DNA of 51,736 nt from an uncultured Planctomycetaceae bacterium. Its GTDB lineage: Bacteria; Planctomycetota; Planctomycetia; Pirellulales; UBA1268. How positions within the stretch are numbered: the stretch's first letter is position 1; each line of letters starts with the position of its first letter. The position numbers and the translations under genes are program-made. The DNA lies in assembly GCA_903885565.1 (NCBI GenBank), contig CAISJI010000193.1:1-51736 (forward strand). The letters are read 5' to 3'. Below the pieces are notes generated by a model. That model did not search any database, was not told the DNA's origin, and worked only from the letters and a program-made list of their open reading frames with translations. Of the stretch, positions 26,657 to 33,018 are shown one piece after another.

Positions 26657-26783
26657 CCAGCTGCCCGTGGAAAAAGTCATCCATGACCTTTTTCCACTTG
26701 GTCGACCGGTGAAAACGCCGAGGGTTTCCACGGTCGACTGGCATCGCATCCGGCGATGGCGCACTTTTTCCACAGCCTGCTAG
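26657..26783 (+). repeat. Type B palindromic repeat, copy 1
   Basis: GTGGAAAAAGTCAT at 26668-26681 pairs with ATGACCTTTTTCCAC just after it, leaving a two-base turn and one bulged base. GTCGACCGGTGAAA pairs with TTTCCACGGTCGAC further on. The element ends CACTTTTTCCACAGCCTGC next to a CTAG, and that terminus is an inverted copy of its opening arm. It lies between convergent genes where it could act as a transcriptional stop. Confidence 0.85.
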
Positions 26784-26799
26784 GGAAGTCAAATGCGTG

Positions 26800-28095
26800 C
26801 TAGCCGCGATACCGGCCGGTGATCAACGCAATATTCTGACCGCCAAACCCGAAGCTGTTGGACAGCGCCACATCACAGCGGGCGGCTCGAGCCTTGTTGG
26901 GCACGTAGTCGAGGTCGCAGTCGGGATCGGGCTCCTCGTAGTTGGTCGTGGGAGGAACCATACCATCGCGGATCGCCAGCAGGCAGACAATCAGCTCGGT
27001 GGCCCCGGCGGCGGCGATCAGGTGCCCCATCATGCTCTTCGTGCTGGAAACCGGAATCTTGTAGGCCCGCTCGCCAAACACCGTTTTGATTGCCAGCGTC
27101 TCCACGCGGTCGTTGACGCTGGTGCTCGTGCCGTGGGCGTTGATGTAGTCGATCGCGTCGGGATGGAGCGCGGCATCCTCCAGCGCCAGGCGAATGCACG
27201 ACGATGCCCCGCGTCCCTCCGGGTGCGTGTCGGTGATGCGGTAGGCATCGGCCGTGGAGCCATAGCCGAGCAGTTCGCCGTGGATCCTGGCTCCACGCCG
27301 CTTGGCATGCTCCAGTTCCTCCAGCACCACCATCGCCGCTCCCTCACCGAGCACAAACCCATCGCGGTCGCGATCGAAGGGCCGGCTGGCCCGCGTCGGC
27401 TCGTCGTTGCGGGTGGAGAGGGCCGTGAGGAGGTTGAACCCGGTCACGCCAAAGGGATGGATCATGCTGTGGGTGCCGCCGGAAAGCATCACATCAGCAT
27501 CCCCACGCCGCACCAGTTCCACTGCCTCGCCGATCGCTTGGCTCGAGGCCGCGCAGGCCGTGAGGCAGTTGAGGTTGGGGCCGTTGGCATCAAACATCCC
27601 GGCCAGGTGGCCCGCCGGCATGTTGGGCTCCTGCTCCACTTCCGAGAGCGGATGGAGCGTTTCCAAGCCCAGCTTGGTGAACTTCGCGACATCGAGACGG
27701 TCCCCCTCGATCGCGGCCATCATCATGCTGGTGAACGACTCAAAATCCTGCTGCCCCTCGCCGCTCCCCAGATAGACACCCAATCGGGTCGGATCATGGG
27801 GGAGGCCCTGCGGCAGGCCGGCATCACGCATCGCCTGCAGAGCCGCTCCGGCGGCAAATCGGGTGTGGCGTCCGCAGTACTGCCAGCGGGCGGGATCCTC
27901 TCCTTCATCGCCGATGTTCCAGTGGCGAACCTCGGCGGAGATCCGGGTGGGAAACCGCGACGCATCGAAGACGGTCGTCAGGCCGACGCCGGAGGCACCA
28001 GCCATGAGGTTGCCCCACAACTCCTCCACCCGCACACCCAGCGGCGTGATGCAGCCCATCCCGGTGATCACCACCCTGCGTCTGCCACTGGCCAT
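26800..28095 (-). CDS. fabF: Beta-ketoacyl-ACP synthase II family
   Basis: The 431-residue thiolase-fold condensing enzyme has RRVVITGMGCITPLG at the start, the active Cys181 in NCLTACAASS, a first His in INAHGTST and a second in KSMMGHLIAAAG. This C-H-H triad and the C-terminal NSFGFGGQNIALI identify a KAS II/FabF-like enzyme that extends acyl-ACP with malonyl-ACP. The TACAASS version and a His/Met-rich loop around SGEGQQDFESFTSMMMAA differ from E. coli FabF and recall specialised condensing enzymes. The ATG at 28095 fits the N-terminal strand. It is the last gene of a minus-strand set with two dehydratases and an ACP. Confidence 0.92.
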   Translation of the reverse strand: MASGRRRVVITGMGCITPLGVRVEELWGNLMAGASGVGLTTVFDASRFPTRISAEVRHWNIGDEGEDPARWQYCGRHTRFAAGAALQAMRDAGLPQGLPHDPTRLGVYLGSGEGQQDFESFTSMMMAAIEGDRLDVAKFTKLGLETLHPLSEVEQEPNMPAGHLAGMFDANGPNLNCLTACAASSQAIGEAVELVRRGDADVMLSGGTHSMIHPFGVTGFNLLTALSTRNDEPTRASRPFDRDRDGFVLGEGAAMVVLEELEHAKRRGARIHGELLGYGSTADAYRITDTHPEGRGASSCIRLALEDAALHPDAIDYINAHGTSTSVNDRVETLAIKTVFGERAYKIPVSSTKSMMGHLIAAAGATELIVCLLAIRDGMVPPTTNYEEPDPDCDLDYVPNKARAARCDVALSNSFGFGGQNIALITGRYRG

Positions 28096-28209
28096 CGTGT
28101 CTGTCTCCAAGTCACGTGTGGTTGATTCAGCACCGGCTGCGTCACCCACCGGGGGACGCCGCGGCCGCACAGGCGGCATAGCCCCAAGGCTGCCGGACCG
28201 CTTTGGGAA

Positions 28210-28710
28210 TCACCAGTCCGGACGGGCCAAAGGCTGCCCCGCCTCGTCCCGGCCGATGTCGTAAATGTGCATATGATCGAGCCACTTCAGGAGTTCCTCC
28301 GGCTCAAAGAGCTTGGGCACTCCCTCGCCAGGCTCCAGGTGGGCGAAGAAGAGTTCCGCCTCTCCCTGGAGACGGTCCCCCACGGAACTCGATACCCGCG
28401 TGAGCGAACCAGTCGGCTTGAGATCGAGGATCTCGGCCCGGAACCGGATCGAATCCCCAGGCACCGCATCAAAATGGAAATCAGCGTTGGCCACCTTGGC
28501 CAGCACCACGCGGCGGCTGTAGTCGATCGCATCGGCCACGAGGAGGCCGGCGGTCTGCGCCATTCCCTCCACGATCAGGGAGTTGGGCATCAGTGCCGCT
28601 CCCGGAAAGTGATCGTGCATATGGTCTTCGGCCAGCGACACGTTCTTGACCGCCACGGCGGTGCGGCCGCGCACGAACTCATCAAAACGATCGATCCAAA
28701 ACCAGCGCAT
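28210..28710 (-). CDS. FabZ/FabA-like 3-hydroxyacyl-ACP dehydratase, first copy
   Basis: The 166-residue hot-dog-fold protein carries the dehydratase motif DHFPGAALMPNSLIVEGMAQ, in which His and Glu of the FabZ catalytic pair are both present but the usual PVMPG is replaced by ALMPN. FHFDAVPGDSIRFRAEI is the following strand pair. It would remove water from 3-hydroxyacyl-ACP. It is 114 bases upstream of the ketosynthase and 75 bases downstream of the ACP. The start at 28710 (MRWFWIDRFDEFV) is a common N terminus for planctomycete members. The variant motif suggests a specialised substrate. Confidence 0.85.
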   Translation of the reverse strand: MRWFWIDRFDEFVRGRTAVAVKNVSLAEDHMHDHFPGAALMPNSLIVEGMAQTAGLLVADAIDYSRRVVLAKVANADFHFDAVPGDSIRFRAEILDLKPTGSLTRVSSSVGDRLQGEAELFFAHLEPGEGVPKLFEPEELLKWLDHMHIYDIGRDEAGQPLARPDW

Positions 28711-28785
28711 GAGGCAATTCCGGCCGGAGCCGGCCATTCGGGATTCGGCGCAGACTGCGAAAGAAGAACGAAAAACGGGCAGACT

Positions 28786-29172
28786 TTAGGCAGCCAACTT
28801 GCTCTGCACGTAGCGAACCATGTCTTCCACGGTGAGCGTATTGGCAAAATTCTGCACGTTGGGATTGGCTTCGAACTTGGTCAGGTCGGCAAACGGCATG
28901 CGGGCCTTGAGCGCCGCCAAGCCGGCCGCGTTGACCTTTCCATTGGAAACAAATTCCGAACTGGAAAGAACGTCTTCCGGGAAGAGTTCGCCGCGCGGGA
29001 TTTTGATCCCGAACGTCTTCTCCAAACGAAACACGATGTCGAGGAAGTCGATCGACTCGGCTCCCAGATCCCCAACCATCGTCGCCTGCGGGGTGACTTC
29101 GTCTTCATCAACACCCAGAGCATCCACTAGAGCTGTTCGGACCTTCGCAAAAATTTCTTCGCTGGACGGCAT
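28786..29172 (-). CDS. Acyl carrier protein, extended form
   Basis: The 128-residue protein has the phosphopantetheine site DLGAESIDFLDIVFRLEKTF, with Ser40 as the attachment residue in a GAES rather than GADS context. Standard FAS carriers have about 78 residues; this one carries roughly 40 extra residues between the second and last helices (SSSEFVSNGKVNAAGLAALK and on) before ending TVEDMVRYVQSKLAA. Its place between two dehydratases and upstream of a ketosynthase makes it their carrier. The long insert argues for a dedicated carrier, but a planctomycete-wide ACP style cannot be excluded. Confidence 0.9.
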   Translation of the reverse strand: MPSSEEIFAKVRTALVDALGVDEDEVTPQATMVGDLGAESIDFLDIVFRLEKTFGIKIPRGELFPEDVLSSSEFVSNGKVNAAGLAALKARMPFADLTKFEANPNVQNFANTLTVEDMVRYVQSKLAA

Positions 29173-29540
29173 CGACGTGGCACCTTGGAAACGAGGACGG
29201 GGGAAATCGTGACAACTGCCATGTCGGTTTTAATGCGTTCGCTGCTCCATGGGAACCCGAAAGCGCCCGATTTTCCCCCCAGAGAAAAAAAGCCCCCCCT
29301 TCCCCGCCCCCTGCCAGCCCAGCGACGACGGGAGCAGGCGGGGCAGTGGAACGGAAAACAGCGGGCAAAAAGCGGAGAAACAGCTCGTTTGAACGACACC
29401 CGGCAGGCTGCGGAAAACGTGATCCGCCGCCGGACGTGGCGGCTGTCGACCCAGGAAACACTAGCCGGCCCCTTGGCGGGGGGCGTTTCCTGCGGTCGAC
29501 CGACTGGAAAAAGGCCAGGGATGGCTTTTTCCACCGACAG
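29173..29540. other. Gap between the ACP and second dehydratase genes
   Basis: The 368-base gap contains the ACP leader, a G-run/T-run stretch on the minus strand (29275-29311) and a type B repeat at 29403-29544. No believable open reading frame was found. The distance suggests that ACP has its own promoter, although none is obvious by eye. Confidence 0.6.
29275..29311 (-). other. Four G-runs upstream of the ACP gene (possible G-quadruplex)
   Basis: On the minus strand the sequence has runs of 5, 4, 7 and 6 G separated by 1, 2 and 12 bases, the last gap being a T-rich CTTTTTTTCTCT. It lies about 100-140 bases upstream of the ACP start codon on the coding strand. Four runs of at least four G with short loops can fold into a G-quadruplex; a G-rich pause followed by the T tract could also stop transcription from the dehydratase gene. 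Confidence 0.4.
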
Positions 29541-29544
29541 CTAG
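29403..29544 (-). repeat. Type B palindromic repeat, copy 2
   Basis: The copy is inverted relative to the one at 26657. GCAGGCTGCGGAAAACGTG, CGCCGGACGTGGCGGCTGTC and GGTCGACCGACTGGAAAAAG match in order. Its hairpin TGGAAAAAGGCCA-GGGA-TGGCTTTTTCCA has C:G where the copy at 26657 has a T:A pair, a compensatory change. The CTAG at the end supplies the TAG stop of the second dehydratase. Confidence 0.82.
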
Positions 29545-30137
29545 CGAACGGCGACCGGCACCCCGGTGGCCGCGGAGGGTTGCCCTGCGGACGTTCCAGC
29601 CCCCAACCCCGCTGCAGTCTTGAAGGGAGCCCCGTACACAACCGGCCGGCTGACGCCCCCCGGGCGGGACGAGGGATGGATCACTGCCCACATCTTCCGC
29701 ATTTCGGCCCGCACGCGGGCATCGAGGGCGTCGCCGTGGGGCAGCCTGTCGGCGAGGTTGTACCGCTCCAGCACCAGGCGGGCGGTCAGGCTGGTGCGGT
29801 CACCAACCCGGCCGCTGGCTTTGATCTTGGTGGTGGTCTCATCTTGGCTGAGGACCTCTGCCGTGACCGTCAGCACCTTCCCGGGCTCAACGAAATCGCC
29901 ATATTTAACATTCTTGGCCGACCGCAGGACGACGATGCTGTGGGCGAAATCTTCCCCCAGCCGGATCGTCCACGCTGCAGCCTGCGTCATCGATTCCAGC
30001 ATCAGCACTCCGGGCATCACCGGAAACCGGGGAAAGTGATCGCCGAGGTAATCTTCGGCCAAGGACAGCGTCTTGATGGCCGTGATGCTCTGGCCGGGAA
30101 CGATCTCCAGAACGCGGTCGAGAAGTGTGAATCGCAT
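29541..30137 (-). CDS. FabZ/FabA-like 3-hydroxyacyl-ACP dehydratase, second copy
   Basis: The 198-residue protein is a hot-dog dehydratase with the canonical motif DHFPRFPVMPGVLMLESMTQ (catalytic His and Glu). A YGDFVEPGKVLTVTAEVL strand pair follows and SGRVGDRTSLTARLVLERYNL ends the core. About 60 extra C-terminal residues are Pro/Ala/Gly-rich and look disordered. It is upstream of the ACP on the same strand and more typical than the first dehydratase. The ATG at 30137 (MRFTLLDRVLEIVPG) is the normal family N terminus. The stop codon lies within the terminal CTAG of a type B repeat, so the odd tail may have arisen by insertion of that repeat. Confidence 0.88.
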   Translation of the reverse strand: MRFTLLDRVLEIVPGQSITAIKTLSLAEDYLGDHFPRFPVMPGVLMLESMTQAAAWTIRLGEDFAHSIVVLRSAKNVKYGDFVEPGKVLTVTAEVLSQDETTTKIKASGRVGDRTSLTARLVLERYNLADRLPHGDALDARVRAEMRKMWAVIHPSSRPGGVSRPVVYGAPFKTAAGLGAGTSAGQPSAATGVPVAVR

Positions 30138-30498
30138 GCAGTTTCCGTTGCCATGGGTTTTGACTCGAGCGGTTTGCAGCCACGACCCGGAGGCCGGACG
30201 GCACACCACAAATCCGTTCCGATCGAAGTCAGCAGTATAGGAAATCTCCTCGTGCTCACAACACGTGCGGAAGCCCCTGCACCGCAAAAATATCTGCGCC
30301 GCAGCGACGCTCCCTGTGAAAATCGGTGCATTCCCCAGAGCTTGACACCGCAGCTTCACATGCGGATCACGATCACAGCCAGCGAGGCCCCCAGACACGC
30401 CATTCACGACGCGTCCTGCCCAGCGAATTCTGTATGATGAAGAGGGCAGAGATGGAATCGTTCCTGCGGCCCCACATCACGCCTTGCTGTCCCCCGCC
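30138..30498. other. Divergent gap between the second dehydratase and fhcC
   Basis: The 361-base gap is less GC-rich than its surroundings. It holds the minus-strand promoter described separately, a TATGAT at 30433-30438 that could serve fhcC about 60 bases upstream of its ATG, and no coding frame that I trust. No -35 box at a proper distance accompanies the TATGAT. Confidence 0.5.
30234..30261 (-). promoter_or_regulatory. Sigma-70-like promoter for the second dehydratase
   Basis: On the minus strand TTGTGA (30261-30256) and TATACT (30239-30234) are separated by 16 bases and lie about 100 bases upstream of the ATG at 30137. Both boxes are close to consensus, which is rare in this GC-rich window. 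It would drive the dehydratase-ACP-dehydratase-ketosynthase set. Confidence 0.5.
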
Positions 30499-31344
30499 AT
30501 GCCGCTTGTGCTCCAGCCGCGACAACTGCCTCACCCCCCCCTGGCGGTCGATTTTTCGGGCATCACGCCCGATCGGCTGGCCGGCCGGCCTCTGGAGGAG
30601 TTGGCTGGAATGATGGTGCTGGCAGACGGAAGATCCTCCCCACTCGGATCGCTGTTTCATCTCCAGGGCTCCCCCGCTGACGAAGTGCTGCAGATGGTGG
30701 GGGATTTTTCACACGTGCATTCGATCGGCGCGAAAATGGCCCGGGGCCTGCTTTTGGTGCAGGGCTCTGCAGGACGCCACGCGGCCGAGGGAATGACCGG
30801 CGGCCGCCTGGAAGTTGCCGGGGATGCTGGCGACTGGCTGGCTGCCGAAATGGAGGGTGGGGAGGTGGAAGTGGCCGGCCGGGCTGGCCACAACGTCGCT
30901 GCTGCCCTGCCCGGCAGCCCCCAAGGAATGCGGGGCGGTGTGGTGACAGTGGCGGGCCCCGTGGGCGACTTGGCAGGTGCGCGGATGCGGCGGGGCTTGC
31001 TTGCCATCGGCGGCGGTTGCGGCGAGGCAGCGGCCCTGGAACTGCGGGCCGGCACTGTCGTCGTTGCCGGAACACTCCAGCGCGGAGCTGGCTTGGGCAT
31101 GCGCCGCGGCACGCTCCTGGCCATCGACGGCCCACCGCCGATTCCCGCCACTTTTGCCCGTGGCGCGCTCTGGCAGCCCTCGTTTCTCCCGCTGCTGGCG
31201 ATGCGGCTGGCACGGGCCGGATTCCGCCCGGGAGGCCAGGCACCACACCACCTCTTCCATGGTCTTTGGCAGCACTGGCACGGCGATGCGACTGGCGGCA
31301 GACGCGGCGAAATCCTCCACCGCCCCCTGCCAGTGGCACGATAG
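30499..31344 (+). CDS. fhcC: Formyltransferase/hydrolase complex subunit C
   Basis: The 281-residue protein has the repetitive beta-helix of FwdC/FhcC and the glutamate synthase alpha C-terminal domain, seen as spaced glycines: [80 protein letters not shown] and [10 protein letters not shown]. In the Fhc complex this subunit scaffolds formyl transfer. A TTG at 30484 is in frame, but the ATG at 30499 ([10 protein letters not shown]) starts the conserved part. The partner genes fhcB and fhcA are about 25 kb upstream, an unusual separation; its neighbours here are the rpsL-rpsG genes. Confidence 0.9.
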   Translation: MPLVLQPRQLPHPPLAVDFSGITPDRLAGRPLEELAGMMVLADGRSSPLGSLFHLQGSPADEVLQMVGDFSHVHSIGAKMARGLLLVQGSAGRHAAEGMTGGRLEVAGDAGDWLAAEMEGGEVEVAGRAGHNVAAALPGSPQGMRGGVVTVAGPVGDLAGARMRRGLLAIGGGCGEAAALELRAGTVVVAGTLQRGAGLGMRRGTLLAIDGPPPIPATFARGALWQPSFLPLLAMRLARAGFRPGGQAPHHLFHGLWQHWHGDATGGRRGEILHRPLPVAR

Positions 31345-31493
31345 GCAGGCCGCAAAAACCCGGCAAACAGGCCGCTTGCCGGAATTTTCCCTCGATTTTT
31401 GCGCCCCGCTTCCGCCGCTACGGGCTTTCGGCTACTCTTTGGGATTCCCGCCCATGTGGGCGCCGCGAAACACCTTCTGAAGTCAATTTGGTT

Positions 31494-31862
31494 ATGCCCA
31501 CGATCAGCCAACTCGTCCGTGCCCGCCGGCACCCCAAGCGGAAGTTCTCCAAGTCGCCAGTGCTCGACCGCTGCCCGCAAAAGCGGGGCGTGTGCCTGCA
31601 GGTGCGAACGATGACTCCCAAAAAGCCGAATTCCGCGCTGCGAAAGATCGCCCGCGTTCGCCTTTCCAATGCCAAGGAAGTGACCGTTTACATCCCTGGC
31701 GAAGGTCACAACCTGCAAGAGCACTCCATCGTGCTGGTGCGCGGTGGCCGGGTGCGCGATCTTCCCGGCGTGCGGTATCACATTGTCCGCGGTGCCCTCG
31801 ACACGCTTGGTGTTCAGGGCCGCAAGCAGTCCCGCAGCCTCTACGGCGCCAAGAAGGGTTAA
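31494..31862 (+). CDS. rpsL: 30S ribosomal protein S12 (Arg88 variant)
   Basis: The 122-residue protein is S12 throughout: [60 protein letters not shown] and [15 protein letters not shown]. Lys43 in TPKKPNS is conserved, but position 88, Lys in E. coli (GGRVKDLPG), is Arg here (GGRVRDLPG, codon CGC at 31755-31757). Lys88Arg is a classic streptomycin-resistance substitution in other bacteria. The ATG at 31494 is the family start; the frame upstream is open only as an out-of-frame reading of fhcC. rpsG follows after 3 bases. Confidence 0.98.
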   Translation: MPTISQLVRARRHPKRKFSKSPVLDRCPQKRGVCLQVRTMTPKKPNSALRKIARVRLSNAKEVTVYIPGEGHNLQEHSIVLVRGGRVRDLPGVRYHIVRGALDTLGVQGRKQSRSLYGAKKG

Positions 31863-31865
31863 TCC

Positions 31866-32336
31866 ATGGGAAATATCACATCCAGCCGCGAGCAACTGAT
31901 CCCCGATCCTCGGTACGGGTCGTTGCTGGTCAGCAAATTCATCAACTGCCTGATGCATGACGGCAAGAAGAGCATTGCCCAGAGCGTGTTCTATGATGCC
32001 ATGGACATCGTCGCCCAAAAGGTGACCGATCTGGAGCCGATCGAGGTCTTCAATCGGGCCATCGAGAACGTGAAGCCTTCGGTGGAAGTGCGTTCCAAGC
32101 GGGTGGGCGGTGCCGCCTATCAGGTGCCAATGCAGGTCAATCGCAACCGCCAGCAGTCGCTCGGCATCCGCTGGATGCTGCAGGCAGTGCGGGAAAAGAA
32201 GGGGCGTGCCACGCACCAGAAACTGGCCGACGAGATTCTCGCTGCCTACAAGCGCGAGGGTGCCGCCGTGACCAAGCGTGACAACGTCCACCGCATGGCT
32301 GATGCGAATAAGGCGTTTGCCCATTTCGCCTGGTAG
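31866..32336 (+). CDS. rpsG: 30S ribosomal protein S7
   Basis: The 156-residue protein has the expected length of S7 and its core segments: DPRYGSLLVSKFINCLMHDGKKSIAQ, FNRAIENVKPSVEVRSKRVG, YQVPMQVNRNRQQSLGIRWM and a C-terminal TKRDNVHRMADANKAFAHF. It nucleates assembly of the 30S head and sits with rpsL as usual. The normal next genes of the str operon, fusA and tuf, do not follow; a PNPOx-like gene does. Confidence 0.98.
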   Translation: MGNITSSREQLIPDPRYGSLLVSKFINCLMHDGKKSIAQSVFYDAMDIVAQKVTDLEPIEVFNRAIENVKPSVEVRSKRVGGAAYQVPMQVNRNRQQSLGIRWMLQAVREKKGRATHQKLADEILAAYKREGAAVTKRDNVHRMADANKAFAHFAW

Positions 32337-32363
32337 TCCTGCCGCCTCGCTGCCTCGGAAATC

Positions 32364-32903
32364 ATGGACCAACCAACATCGCTGTTGCTCGGTTCGCTGG
32401 TTCTGAGTCGTCCTGTGGCTGCACTGGCCACGACGCACGACGGGAAGCCGTTTGCGTCGATGATTCCCTACGCCGTGCTCGGATTGCGCAGGCCTCTTGA
32501 GCCTGCAGCCTCCGAGGCCACCGGGCCGGGCGTGGTGTTGGTCACTCATGTCAGCCGGCTGTCGGCGCACACCCGCGACATGCTCGCTGCTCCCGACGTC
32601 TGCCTTCTGATCATGGCTGCCGATCGGGCGGAGGATGATGCGGCGGCCGTGCCCCAGAGCCTTCCGCGGGTATCGCTCCCCTGCCTGGCCACATTCATCA
32701 GCCCTGAGCATGAGGCCTATGCGGCCTGCCGGGATGCCTACCTGACCAAGTTCCCCTTTGCGGCCGAATGGTTTCAGCTGGGGGATTTCTCGCTGGTGGT
32801 CTTCACACCCACCTCCGCCCGGCTGATCGCCGGCTTCGCCCGCGCCATGACGCTCTCCCCCCATCAGCTTCACGCAGCGGTCGTGGCTGCAGCGGAAGCC
32901 TGA
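32364..32903 (+). CDS. Pyridoxamine 5'-phosphate oxidase-like (HugZ-type) flavin/heme-binding protein
   Basis: The 179-residue protein has the split-barrel pattern of PNPOx-like flavoproteins: VAALATTHDGKPFASMIPYAV (first strands), VVLVTHVSRLSAHTRDMLAAPDVCLLI (flavin-binding segment with SRLSxHTRN-like motif) and FPFAAEWFQLGDFSLVVFTP with ARLIAGFARAMTL at the end. The SRLAxHTxN and YP-x-F-x-LGDF-like order resembles the HugZ/HutZ heme oxygenases more than true PdxH. Without a search it could be either a heme-degrading or a general FMN-binding member. The start at 32364 follows rpsG by 27 bases, so co-transcription with the ribosomal genes is possible. Confidence 0.75.
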   Translation: MDQPTSLLLGSLVLSRPVAALATTHDGKPFASMIPYAVLGLRRPLEPAASEATGPGVVLVTHVSRLSAHTRDMLAAPDVCLLIMAADRAEDDAAAVPQSLPRVSLPCLATFISPEHEAYAACRDAYLTKFPFAAEWFQLGDFSLVVFTPTSARLIAGFARAMTLSPHQLHAAVVAAAEA

Positions 32904-32930
32904 GCCGGAACCAGCCAGCTGATCTGGGCC

Positions 32931-32992
32931 AGCAAAAGGCTCGTCGCTGACGGGTACGAAGAGTTCGCCGCGCCCTCTGCCTCCATCACCCG
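32931..32992 (-). repeat. Type A dispersed repeat, copy 5 (degenerate)
   Basis: Read on the minus strand this gives CGGGTGATGGAGGCAGAGGG, CGGCGAACTCTTC and AGCGACGAGCCTTTTGCT, matching copy 4 with more substitutions. The coding-direction peptide FAAPSASITR is still recognisable. It lies between the convergent PNPOx-like and sppA genes. Confidence 0.65.
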
Positions 32993-33018
32993 CTCTATTT
33001 CCAGCTACCTGACTGCGT

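Noticed and set aside
30657..32873. A 738-codon minus-strand open frame opposite fhcC, rpsL and rpsG
   Set aside because: Ribosomal proteins and FhcC are unambiguous on the plus strand. The antisense frame has no recognisable domain.
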